Below are positions 47,088 through 58,683 of a stretch of 64,000 nt of DNA, piece by piece. Source of the DNA: Knoxdaviesia capensis (taxonomy: Eukaryota; Ascomycota; Sordariomycetes; Microascales; Gondwanamycetaceae); assembly GCA_001510575.1 (NCBI GenBank), contig LNGK01000010.1, forward strand, positions 1,651,111 through 1,715,110. The letters run 5' to 3'. Each line of letters opens with the position of its first letter. Position 1 is the first letter of the stretch. A program made the position numbers and the translations under genes. The notes under the pieces were generated by a model that saw only the letters and a list, made by a program, of their open reading frames with translations, made no database searches and was not told the origin of the DNA.

Positions 47088-50000
47088 CCCAAGCTGACGG
47101 TGGTGCTTACGGAGTAGCAGGAGCAATCAGAGGTGAGTGTGGGTGCTCGATGAATTGAAATAGCCCTGCAGGCGTCGAACTGGCCAACTTCTAGGTTGAG
47201 TCGTCTGCATGTGGCTTTCTTATGCATACTTCAAGCATGATATAGGGTCGACCTGTATGGTATTGGCCGGCTTCCAGCTTGAGGATGTTGCATGGGCAGA
47301 TAATCAAGGGTGGGCGAACTAACGAGAGAAGACAAAAAGAGGGCAGAAGGCCAATCCAGACCCGCCTTCCGACATCATGTCCCTGGCCTGGTTCCTTTTC
47401 CCACCTTGCCGTTTCCTTACACCCCCCTCCCCTCCTTGCCTTCCCCCCTTCCTTGGCTGGGCGATACTGATTGAAGACGGCCACCGCACTATTTCTGTAT
47501 GGACGATCTGGTCACCCCAAAACAGCAAAGCCCTCTTTTCTTCGTGCATCCACCCTTATTGTCGAATTTTTTGTTCGTTCTTTTTTTGGCCTTGGTCCTG
47601 TCGTGCTCGCCGTCTCCACCGACTAACTCTTCCTGACCCTCCATCACGGCGGGTACTACTGTATGCTTGCATTGAACCGTCGAACGAAGGGAGTCCAGCC
47701 AGAAAAGAACAAGCAAAAATGCGCCAGCAAGTCCAGCCCTCGTGGATTTTTTCAAAAAAAGGTTCTAGTTTGGTTGCTTCCTTTTCCTTTCGTTGCTTTT
47801 TTTGTGTGTCCGATCTTCTTCATCGGGGACAATGGCCCGAGTGGGTTAGTGATTATGATGGCGCTGCCGACCCCGGAACGGATTGATAAACATTGTTCCT
47901 GTTGGCTCCGGTGTTAGACTTGACAAACACGGCATGAAGGAGCTGTCAGAACTGGCAAACAAAGCGAAATGTATACAGTACACACATGGAGGTATGCACA
48001 CACAACATGCCATCTGAATGACGGCCACGAGCTGTCCGGACCAGAAGGCCGGGCTGGAAGCCAGCCACAGAGAAGCCGGGACGAGGCTCGGATGGGGCAC
48101 AGAAGAGCAGTTGATCCGCACTAGCAAAAAGTTCAAGTGGCTTGAAGCTGGTGCATTATTTTCTGCTTTGGAAACGAAATGTGGGAGGGAAAACAATGCG
48201 AGGAGAGGAGCGAAGGCGGGGGGCGGGAGGGAGATCATTGGGGCTTAGAAGAGGTCCTCCTGCGTGACATTTGCTTTCATATGCCGTGCCTGTGTTTGTG
48301 CCTGTCATCGAAGCCATCGCCCCCCCTTAATGCTGGGATAGGTGCAATACTGGTCCTTGTCAAGCCTTTTTTTCTGATTCTTGGGGTGATTTTTTCGTGC
48401 TAATTGACTACCGCTACTAGTCTACCACTAGACAAGGGGCGGACTAACAAGACAAGTTCATGTGAGTAAGTCTGATCCCAACCCAATCCCGCGGCGTGCG
48501 ATTTTGCTTGGTTTCCGACGTGTTCTTAGGGACTTCACTACCGATTTTCAGGACATGGGGATTTGCGGGAACCTGAGAAACTGCTTACGAGACCTCCCTG
48601 GTCGATACATACTATTCTTTGAGTGTTTCTCAGGCCGGTATTGCGTGCGGGAAGAGAGGACTTTCCATCCCCCCCTCTCTCCTACTAACCCCCCCCGTTA
48701 CTTCTATGGTATATGTGCAAGTCGTATCAACGTGTTGGTTAGCATAGGATGACGACGACGACAGGAGGGCCAACCAGCGACCTGCACCGAGAGAGCCACT
48801 TCCTCGTGGCAAGTTTGCGCTGCTTTGCCGGCTTTCCTCCCGCTGCAACTGCTTCTATCTATGCGCTTCATCACTCTTTCTTGTTCTCGTCCACCTCGGC
48901 TTTTCCCCTCTTTGCCGTCCCAAAGCAGAAAGCGAAGAGACTTGCATATGATAGTTCCGCCCGCACTTTTTTTTCGCCATTTTTTTTCAGACGTGTAGTT
49001 TTTCTCTTCTGTTTCCCTGTGTCTAGTAGGTTCTTCCTGTTGTTTCATTAGACTGGCTGGGTTTGTGCAGGAGCTTGCTGTTTGGGTCCACGTCCGCCCT
49101 CTTTTTTGCTGGCTGTGAGGGAGGGGGGGGGTGTGGGAAACGGACAAGAGGGGAGTGGGCGTTTAATTTTTTTTCCTGTCTATTGTTTTCACTGCCTTCC
49201 TTGCCCAGGGAAACTTGGCCATAGAGAAAAGCACATGAGGTAGGAAGGAGTGAGAGAGGGCACGAAGCATGCACTGTACTATATGTGTGTACCTTCATGC
49301 ATAGTATGTATGAGTAAGTTTTCCTCCCTCCCCCCCTCCCTCCTCCTCCACACACAAGCAATTGCATCTGCGGCGGACTCTTTCTGGTGTGAGTGGTTCT
49401 TTCTTGCGAGCGGCATATGACAAGGTCTGGAGCTGTGGTCTGGGATGGGTGTCTCTTCTTGTCCTTCTCCTCCTTCGTTCACTCGCTCTCCCCTTATTTT
49501 CTTCCTCCCTTCTTCCCACTTCTTTTTTGTCCTGCGGTCTCGAATTCCATACCCTACAGTCCTAGACCACTGCATTGCATAACATCCAGTATCCATCTAC
49601 GCTCGCTGTCTTATACAGACCGGCCCTTCCCTCCCGCCTATACAAGCTTCTTCATCCCAGTCACGTTTCCTCTCGATCTGTCTTTTTTATTTTATCTAGT
49701 GCTGCTCCTTCCCCATCCGCTGTCTTCCACCGACGACTTGCACCTTCCCGCCACTCCCCACACACGCATAAGTGCAGGTATTGTCTTTAGGTAAGTTACA
49801 AGGCACACACACACTCACATGCACACATATAACCTTCACACACACACACAGACACCCGCACCTTGATTTTTTGCCTCTCGTATTGTTGCCGCTTTCTCTT
49901 GTCCAGCTCTTGCCTTTTTATCTTATTTTTGTACAGCAGGAACTGCCCTGTCTCAGATGTACCTTCCTTGTCTTATAAATCGTCTGTTAATTCATCCATC

Positions 50001-50761
50001 TTGCCGTTTCGTCCTCGTGTTCTTTGATACTGCTTCTTCTTTCTCCTTCATATATTCCTCTTCAATCACCTATCCCGAGGGAATTTTTCTTTCCTCTTCT
50101 TTTCCTCTTTTCTTCCTTTGCTTTTACTTTTTTTTTCTGGTCTGCCTTTCGTCGCCTCTTCGACTTTTGTCATCACTTTCCCAGTGCCTTCAACTCTTTC
50201 CCCCCCTCCTCACGAGTGTCCCCCTCCTCACAACTGTCGTCTTTGACACCAGACCCTTTCAACTTGAGCCCCATCCCAGTAACTCTCTCTTGAATTCGTT
50301 CTCAACGTCACTCACTCACTCCTGTCCGCAGCCCAGAACCGCATCGACCATCTCAGGATCGAACGCCAATCTCGACGACTCAACTTTGTGTCCACTGTGT
50401 CCGAACTTCCGAAATCTTTTGCCGTGTTACAGTCATCATCGTGCCATTCCTCCTGCTCAACCTTGACCGGACGGTAACATCGCGAAGTCTCAGTTACCAC
50501 CATCTAACGGTAATTTTAAAAACAATATGTGAGTGCTTCCCACTACCCGCCTCCTTGTCCCACTTTCTCCCGTTTTCCCCAGGCTTCCCGAAACTCTGCA
50601 ACTCGCCAGTCATCGGACATAACCATGGCTGCTTTAAAGAAAGATTCCCACACGACCTTGGCTTGGTTGCCAGGATTATCCCGCTTTCCCATATGGGCTT
50701 TTATCCCTCTCCTGTGTCTCTGATTGTGTCTTGATTGGCTTTTCTGGCCCCTAAGTTAGAT

Positions 50762-50838
50762 GGTGTGTGTGTGTGCGTGAGTGCGTGAGTGCGTGCGTGC
50801 GTGCGTATGTGTGTGTGTGTGTTTGAGTGTGTGTGGTG
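50762..50838. repeat. (GT)n/(GCGT)n microsatellite
   Basis: An imperfect GT tract interspersed with GCGT and GAGT units lies about 500 bases upstream of the RRM gene. Confidence 0.85.
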
Positions 50839-51333
50839 AGCTGTTGGTTCTTCGTGGCCGATCACTCATTTTGGGGCGGGGCATGCAGAAAAAAAAAACT
50901 CTTTCAGTCACTGTCCTGTCATGTTCCGGTGCCGTGTCTGCATTTGGGGGGTGTGGCCACCTTCGAAGCGTTTTCTCCTACACACCGGAGGGGAAACGAA
51001 AACCTCCCCAACCCCGACAGCCAACTCGTTCTTTCAGCTTCCATCATCATCCTAGTGGCTATCATCCCGGACATGATACTTCGGCTCTTCCCTTCCCTTC
51101 AGTTCATCTATCATCTTGCCCGCTTTCTTCAACTGTCACTCCCTGCACTTCATCCTGGCTGTTTTCACGTTAGGCTTGTGCTTCTCTGGCGATTCATATC
51201 CATCGACATTGCTATTCGACGTCGTCTGCCATCGTGTAGTCACTAGTCGGATCATCTGCGGCTAACTGACCATCATTCTTGTGTATAGCCTGTCTTCTTG
51301 CCAACGGCGTATCTGGAAGCTCTCTCCACAACA

Positions 51334-52197
51334 ATGGCGAAACTTTTCATTGGGTAAGAAAGTACTATCTGAGGCTTTTTGAATGGTCTTCTTCGATGTT
51401 TCCCGCCCTAACGACCAACTAGTGGCCTTGCGTGGCATACGGAGGAGGCAACTCTTCGCCAGAAGTTTGAGGAGTTCGGCCCCGTGGAGGAAGCGGTATG
51501 TTCTTGCCCATATTTCGAACTCACCGTGAAAACATGCAATGTCTCTAACATGTCTGTTCTTCTGAAGGTTGTTGTCAAGGACCGGGACACTGGCCGGAGC
51601 CGAGGATTCGGCTTTGTGCGCTACATCCAGGAAGCGGATGCCCTGAAAGCGATTAATGCTATGAACAATGTCGAGTATGCACTTCTACCGCGACAAGGTT
51701 CCCCGTGCTGTTCTTAGGACCGAGGTACTAACCATTGCGCTTGTTCTTTCTGCCGATAGATTTGACGGGCGGACGATCCGGGTTGATCGAGCATCAGACA
51801 ACGGCCCCAGAGGCGGCGGTGGTGGTGGCGGCGGCGGCTTCGGCGGTCGGGGAGGAAGCCCTGGCCCTGGATACGGGGGCCGTGGTGGATTCTCTAACAT
51901 GCAGTCATACGGTGCTCCCCAGCAGATGTACCCTATGGGAGGTGCAGGCCCTGGCATGTACCAGCAACAGGGCGGTTACGGTCGCGGCTATCCCGCTAAC
52001 CAAGGATATGCCGGAGGCGCGGGGCAAGGTATGCTGAACCAGTTCACATCTTGAACCATGTGCAACAGTGACACGTAACTAACTTTTCATCAGGATACCC
52101 TTCAGGTTACCAAGTTGCGCAACCGTATATGGACCAGTCCGGAGGCCACCCCGGCCAGCATCCCCACCACCCTCCCCAAGGCGGACGCGGATTTTAG
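51334..52197 (+). CDS. Glycine-rich RNA-binding protein with one RRM
   Basis: Five exons: 51334-51353, 51423-51495, 51568-51674, 51760-52028 and 52094-52197, giving 190 residues. The RRM spans residues 3-80, with RNP2 KLFIGG (3-8) and RNP1 RGFGFVRY (43-50). The C-terminal half is glycine-rich with RGG-like repeats, then Gln/Tyr/Gly/Pro-rich sequence ending QGGRGF. This is the architecture of cold- and stress-induced glycine-rich RNA chaperones found throughout fungi, plants and animals. It likely binds mRNA in nucleus and cytoplasm. The intron-rich 5' part and a long pyrimidine-rich leader suggest post-transcriptional control. If intron 4 (52029-52093) is kept, the protein ends early as GMLNQFTS. 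Confidence 0.93.
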
Positions 52198-53316
52198 ATC
52201 GGCGTCGAGATGAAGAGGTTCTCTGTTCCCAGAAATGTCCGAGGACAAAACCCGATCCTTCATCCTTCCTTCACTTCACATCCTTGCTAACTCCCAGCAT
52301 GGATGATCACAAACGATATCAATCGCAGCAACAGTTTCTTACCCCTTTTTTTTATTCTTAGTCCTTTATATTTCTTCCCTCATGCCGACCCCTCTTCTCC
52401 CCCGCATGCTTGCCTCCGAGCTTCATGTGGCCACATCATGCGCCGAAATAACAACTGGAACGAAAGACACTATTGTCTAGTGCGATGACATTGGTGAAGA
52501 AAGAAGACCCAACCAAAATGCTATTCAGTGCATATTGACTGACCATGCACCGGAAGATTCGGATGTGAAGCGTGTTTTCATGCTGAATTTGCTGTACGAT
52601 GATTAGAGATGGGTGGAATACTAGGGTTTTCTGGGACAGGATATATGATACCCTCCACAGTCCACTGTGATTACTGGGCTCTATCGGATGTGCTGCAGGG
52701 CGGAGTTTTTCTCTTTCTTTTCTTGTTCTTGCTTCTTTGGCTTCTCTGCACTCCTGCACCTTGTCTTCTTATTTGTGTGAATCAACTGCTACTGCTATTC
52801 GGATTCTTGACTTGCTTATTTCCTTCGTCTTTTTATCTTTTCTTCTTTTATTGCTTGATTTTCTCTTACATGTTGCTGTTTTCTTATATCTGGGGACATA
52901 CTTTTCGTCTGCAGGAACTCGACGAAGAAGAGATTATGGTACATCGAAATATGGGTGCTTATGGAAACTGGGATATGCAGGGAATACACGGAAACGGTGG
53001 GATCTGGCAATGGTACTCCAATAACTGGCAGCACAGGGTATTATAAGGGGAGGTAAAAACAGGTCGGCTATTTGTCTAACACCTGGTTCTTTTTCTATGA
53101 GATGCATCGCGTGATTGTCTGGACCTTCTAGTGACTTCGAACAGGCCTCCTTTCCTCATTTAAGGGGACCTAGGGGTGAACTATCCAAGTGATGAACCGA
53201 TAGCTTGAGCGAGGGTAATGCTATATTTAAGAATTCATGCTTAACGCTATCTAGATGGTATTGCTCAAAGACACAGCTATGCAAGGAAAAGTTCTAGATG
53301 GTCATTACACTCTCAT
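52198..53316. other. 3' region of the RRM gene and convergent neighbour
   Basis: Mostly pyrimidine-rich. A piece at 52916-53044 after a CTGCAG acceptor-like site reads MGAYGNWDMQGIHGNGGIWQ in one frame, similar in composition to the Gly-rich tail of the RRM protein. Otherwise nothing is seen. Confidence 0.4.
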
Positions 53317-54551
53317 TTACCCCCGAGCACCATACCCAAGGGCCCGCACGCGGGCAGCCAGATCAGCCACGTGGTCGTCAAGAATTCCAAAGGATTCAGA
53401 CCCCGACGTTGCGGCAGTTGCCGTAGCGGCAGTGGCGGCGACGGCAACGGCAGCGGCCTCGTCCATGGCGCGCAGGGCCTGTTCGAGACCGAGCAGGTAA
53501 TCAGCGTTGTGGCCGCTGGCGCCGACGCTCCTGGCGATGTGTTCAGCGAGGTATTGGGGCGGTTGGGGGCCGACGAACTGGGCGTTGTCGGGGGTGCCGA
53601 TGTACACCAGGGTGCGGATTGGGTGGTGACGGTCGGGTTCTAGCTTGGCGGGGGGTTCACCAGCGGCGCTAGTAGCAGTAGCGGTGGAGGTGGAGGAAGC
53701 GGACGACGCGGTGGGCAGCGGGTGGAACGGGGCGTAGTGGATGGAGTAGCCGTTGACCTCGCGGATGTCGAGGTACTCCTTGACCTCGGCGACCTTGGCG
53801 GCGCGGATGCGGTAGGCCACGCCGTACACGCGGTCCGGGGCGGCGTGGAAGGTGTCGGCGAGCGTGGCCCAGTGGGTGCGGTCGATCAGGGTTACTACCC
53901 GGCCTGGGGCGGCGGGGGTGCCGCGGTGGTCTTCGCTTGGGGGGGGTTAGTCTTGTTTCCAGGCCTTAACTTGAATGGGGGGAAGATGGAATCAGACGTA
54001 CCTGGCCTGCCAGAAACGGCGGACGTAGCCGGTCACGTAGCCCGGGATGCGTTTATCTGGGAGACAGCTTGGTGTTAGTTATTTCTGAACTGTTCGGGCG
54101 ATGAGTGCAGACGGTTCGAGGGGGGTGTAGTCGGAAGGTGGGCCCAGTGCGGTCCCCGGAGCGGTCCGGGGCAGCTCCGGCGGGTCGGCGGAGGTGGCGT
54201 CCGGGCGTAGGCCGGGGGTTGTGAACAACACAGATGACGACACATGTGCCCACGAGCAGCGGGGATTGCAGGGGAATAAACAGGGGGGGGTTGAGCTTTG
54301 CGTTTTTAGAGTGTCGGAAGCGGGACTGAGCTCAGGATGGACAGGGGAGGGGGAAAGGAGGAAGAGAGGGGATGGATGGGGGGAGAGTACCGAAGTGCGG
54401 AGGGGGTTTCCATATCAAGCTCCTAGAGTGGCAGATGTGGTTAGCTGTTTATCATATACGCGAGCCGGGACACGTATTCTACATGAATGGGACAGTACCC
54501 GTAGCCAAAGAGCCAAAACTCGTCGTTGTGGGTGGTGAGGTCGTCGGCCAT
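53317..54551 (-). CDS. ChaC-type gamma-glutamylcyclotransferase (glutathione-specific)
   Basis: Four exons, 54551-54499, 54422-54391, 54056-54002 and 53935-53317, give 252 residues. The protein begins MADDLTTHNDEFWLFGYGSL and continues IWKPPP, with the YGSL substrate-binding loop (residues 17-20). PGYVTGYVRRFWQASEDHRG follows, then GTPAAPGRVVTL and the catalytic Glu106 in YLDIREVNGY. Such enzymes cleave glutathione to 5-oxoproline and Cys-Gly in the cytosol (yeast Gcg1). Exon joins are fixed by the conserved GYGS, FDKRIPG and ASEDHRGTP motifs. Two low-complexity insertions are odd: a Ser/Thr/Ala stretch (about residues 118-135) and an Ala/Val/Thr run near residues 210-225, coded by GCN-rich repeats. 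Confidence 0.93.
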
Positions 54552-57076
54552 GGCGAGGAGAGGCCTTATATCCCGGACTTTCCCCGACCCTTCGTTGTGG
54601 TTTCTTCCTTTGGTGGAATCAGGGATACTAGAGTTCCTGCGCCGAGATGGGTGAAAAGGCAGAAGAGGGACGGGGAGGTGGTCCGCAAGCGAGGGGGGCA
54701 CGGACGGAAGAAGAGCGATGCGGAGCCGGGAGCCAGGAGCCAGGAGCCCGGGGGGGTTGGTTGCGTTTGCGCCGGGAACAACGCGACGAAAGGCTCGGTG
54801 GAGGTGAGCTTAGGCGTGTGTGGTTAGCGGAGAGGGGGGTTGAAGAGGGCAACTGGAGGTCGGGATAGAGGGCTTTCCGGAGGGGGGTCTAGCAGTTCAC
54901 AGAGATACGGAGAGAAGATGTTGGGCGGGGACATCCTCGACGGCACGGTACGGCGGACGAGAAAAGTTGACACGGGGACGTTGATTAAAAAGACAAAAAA
55001 TCGTCGTTCTGACAAATCCAGTGGGGCGTTCCGCCAGGCCAGGCACGAACGGAGTTTAGGGGCGCCATGACGCTATAGCTGTAGTAGACTACAGGCACCG
55101 GTTTACCTCCAGGTTATGTGTCGGCCTGAACGTAAGTAGGTCACCAGAGGAGGGCGAATAAATGCGGTCCGGGAGGCGTGATGGGAGTTCAGAGGGTGAA
55201 AGGGCCGGCCCTGGCCGTGCCGGCAAATTGGAAGCCGACCCGGGACTTCGGCACCGGGAGGGGAAGAGGGGGCGGGCCACTAGAAACAGGTACCAAAAAG
55301 AGTAATGGTGGGTAGGGTCTTTGATTTGTCTGCAAGCATCCACTATTGGTAGACCATTTTACGAGTATACGACAAACATTAGCGAGGGAATGAGAGTTAG
55401 CGATGAGGTTATTTTGGGATTTTTTCTTCTTCTTTTGTCGTTTCTTGACGCCGCTCGCCTCGCCTCGGTTCTTCGTACTCACAGGCCATCATGAGTAGAA
55501 GCCTCAATTTACAGGTTGCAGCTGGCCAGGGATAAATGACAATGTAGATGCCCTTTTTGGTTTTTTCTTTTCTCTACGGAGTGGTGTTGCTGCAGCCTTA
55601 CCGCCGTGTTGGTTCCACGTACATGTAACTTGACAGTGATGTAAATTGACAGTGGTGGTGAAGCGGTAATTGGCGAGTACTGACTGAGTACATAGTATGT
55701 AACAATAGCAACGGTTGCATATCTGGCCCGCCTGCCCGCCCGCCCGCGTGGCCTGTCTGAGGCCAGCATGTCTCGTTCCCGTGCGGTCTGGCAGGATGGT
55801 CCGCCGTCAGGGTTCGGTTAAGATCCGACAGGATTCCGCGGCACACACAGCGCATGTACAGCGAGCTTGAGTCTCTGAACATACCGACGAACACAGACAC
55901 CCACAAGATGCAAATCATCTCTGCTGGCGGGCCGATGACGGAGGCGCTTACAGAGTAGGGTTGTTTGATCGACGGACGGGAGACCCGGTCGTGGGTTCAG
56001 CCCGTCGTAGTGAGATGTAGACGCAGAAGTCTGGACTTCAGTTTATACACGAAGAGTCCGGGAATAATGTACATGGATGTCGTCGGCGGACTTTTTGAGG
56101 GTTTTTGTGGTGGTGTCATCAGAGGCCAGATGCGTGCTGTGATGTGCCACCGGACTGTTGGGAATAGCCTCATTGCTGGTATTGCAAAATCCCCGATAAT
56201 GCAATTAACGAAGTAAACTCCGACCCGACTCTTGATACCACCCGATCGAGAAGGGGGGGGACAGAAAGAGGGCTGAACTTGATGGATGTCTCCCCTCCCC
56301 CGTTAAGTGCATCTCTCTCTCTCTCACTGCTGCACACTAAAATGAAAACCCCCCGCTTTATGAATACTGTACTTTGTCTGTCTGTCCCTCCTTCCTTCCT
56401 CCTTATCCAACATACCAGCGCTTGTGATCTTGTTTCGAGCCCCTGTTTGGGATTTCAGTCCTTTGCATATTTTTGTCTTCTTCCTTTTTGCATCGTTTTT
56501 TGTCTCCAGTCCCAAACATCCAACATCTCGTCTGTTGTCAAACAGTCCGCACGTCCCTCATACATACTACATACAGTCACAGTACTGCATTCTCTGTTTG
56601 TCCTAGGTTTCCCTGCTCACTGTGTGGGCTTTCCTTTTCCCTCCTGCTAGCTTACGACTCCTCGCAACAAGGGTCCTTTTCCGTTTCCTTGTCCCCCCCC
56701 AGTTCTTCGATATAACAACAGCTCGGTCCCTTGCCCATTTCTGCCCTTCTTCCTCTTCTTCCCCCCTCTCCGTCTTCATCTCTTCTCTTCTTTCTGTTCT
56801 GTGTCTCTCTGATCTCTCTACTATCTATCCCCAGATCCCATTGTATGTGCTTGTTACGGCCTTGTCAAATCTAGTCAGATATCCATCGTTTTAGGGTTTC
56901 TCAAAGCTACCCCTCGATCCACTTTCTTGTCCTTTAACGAGCATCCTTTTTTTTCTTTCCTTCTACGTCAACTTTACCACCCTTTCTCTTCACTGATCGC
57001 TGTCTTCGCAAAAACGAGACTCTGTGTTTCTCCTTCTCTGTCTTTGATACCCGCCGCCAAACTCACCCTCCCCACA
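54552..57076. other. Divergent intergenic region
   Basis: About 2.5 kb between the divergent ChaC and penta-EF-hand genes. GC-rich purine-biased sequence near 54.6-55.3 kb gives chance open frames on both strands. A CT-rich leader begins near 56.3 kb, and a TTAGGGTTT box lies at 56891-56899. Confidence 0.5.
56891..56899 (+). promoter_or_regulatory. Telobox-like TTAGGGTTT upstream of the EF-hand gene
   Basis: Identical to the box upstream of STT3, about 180 bases before the ATG and within a CT-rich leader. Confidence 0.35.
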
Positions 57077-58683
57077 ATGGCTTACAACAGACCTTACAAC
57101 CCGGACGAGCTCCCCAGGTTAGTGTTCCACCATTGTGTAGACCTGCATTTGCCACCTCAAGTGTCTCTCTGTCTTTCCTGGTCGGCTCCGGGGTTCCACC
57201 CCGCGAAACGCACCTCTCAATCTATATCTATCTATGCTGAGGTGAAAGTGTGTGAGCTTTGTCTTCTAACTTGCACTCTCTCTACTTCCTTCCTCTAGGT
57301 TCGCCGAGCCGGAAAATGTACGTTTTGCTGCCTTCTCTCCCCTCTTGTTGCACCGACTTGCGCGACACCTTCTTCCAGACAGGCACACGCAATCCTCTCA
57401 CCGAGAACAGGCCGGAAGACACACAGCCGTCGTCATAGCTTTGCGTGGTCTAGCTTTCTCTCGGCCTAAGACACGTGCGAGCATGCGTCAGACTGACCAG
57501 CCGTGACCCTGTTTGGCAGTCGCGGCCGTGTTTGTCTGTTCGTCTGTGGTGTGGTGGTGTCTCGCTTTCCCTTTCTGTCGTCACACATGTTGCCTTTCTG
57601 TCTCTCCCCTCCGCCTCACTAACAAGCTGCTGACCACGCGACCTGCAGAAAATAAGCAATACCCCACGGCCCTCACAACAAGCCTCCCAGTCGCCCTTGC
57701 CCCGCGCCGACTCTGCCCGTCCGCAACACTACGACCGCCCACAACAGCCGCCACAGCGCCTGAGCCCCCACCACGATACCTACGGCGCCATGTCTCCGCC
57801 GCCGATCGCCTCCACCCATCGCTCGTCGTCCGGCTCCATGAAGCCGCCGCCGTCGCCCGATGTCTCCACCGCCGCCGGTGCCGATCCGACCTTGTTGCCG
57901 CTGTTCCGGGCCGTTGATAAGGATGGTTAGTTTTCACACACATAAACACCCCCCCCATCATTTTGTTCCCGAATCGCCTGGCCCAACTTTTGTGGCGTCG
58001 TTCTGCTGCACTGGGTCTCGGTCCTACTTCTTGTGGTACGGTACTCACGTGGGGTGGGGGCCAAGGGTCCCCGAACGCTTCCCTGCTGTTTTCATCTTAT
58101 GCATGCACATGCACACCACCGATGCTACGCAGCGTAATAGCGAATCACGATGAAACCAGTTTCCAACCTCCGACCCCAAAACTTCAATCCCTACATAGTA
58201 CTAACAAGCGGGCTTGCAGGAACCGGCCAACTGTCGGAAAAGGAACTACGCGCCGCCCTCGTCAACGGTGACTGGACGTCGTTCGACCCGCAGACCGTTA
58301 ACATGATGATCCGCATGTTCGACTCGGACCGGAGCGGCACCATTGGCTTCGACGAGTTCTGCGGCCTGTGGTCGTTCCTGGCCAGCTGGCGCACGCTGTT
58401 CGACCGCTTCGACGTCGACCGCAGCGGTAACATCTCGCTGCCCGAGTTCAGCAACGCACTGGTGGCCTTCCGCTACCGTCTGTCGCCGTCCTTTGTTGAG
58501 CTGCTGTTTAACACGTACGACAAGCGCGGCCAGGGCGTCATGAGCTTCGACCTGTTTGTGCAGAGCTGCATCTCGCTGAAGCGCATGACCGATGTGTTCA
58601 AGAAGTACGACGAGGACCGCGACGGCTACATCACCCTCAGCTTTGAGAACTTTTTGATTGAGATTCTGAAGCAGCTGAAGTAA
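57077..58683 (+). CDS. PEF1: Penta-EF-hand calcium-binding protein (ALG-2/peflin type)
   Basis: Four exons, 57077-57117, 57299-57317, 57649-57925 and 58220-58683, give 266 residues. The N-terminal 100 residues are Pro/Gln/Ser/His-rich (RPQHYDRPQQPPQRLSPHH), as in peflin and yeast Pef1. Five EF-hands follow: DKDGTGQLSEKE (from residue 110), DSDRSGTIGFDE (147), DVDRSGNISLPE (177), YDKRGQGVMSFD (212, degenerate) and DEDRDGYITLSFE (243). Loops 1-3 carry the usual acidic ligands. Hand 5 has a longer loop, typical of the family dimer interface. It likely binds calcium and partner proteins at membranes or the bud/septal region. The tiny 19-base exon 2 is set by phase; a telobox lies upstream. Confidence 0.92.

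Larger units (their letters stand above)
45540..51333. other. Long gene-poor region and leader of the RRM gene
   Basis: No gene is supported in about 5.8 kb. It holds a CT microsatellite near 47.05 kb, a GT/GCGT microsatellite near 50.8 kb, and long pyrimidine-rich stretches from about 49.4 to 50.5 kb. The latter produce hydrophobic Ser/Leu/Phe open frames that are compositional artefacts. Confidence 0.5.

Noticed and set aside
49393..50466. Hydrophobic Ser/Leu/Phe-rich open frames
   Set aside because: Translation of CT-rich leader sequence; all three frames look alike in composition.
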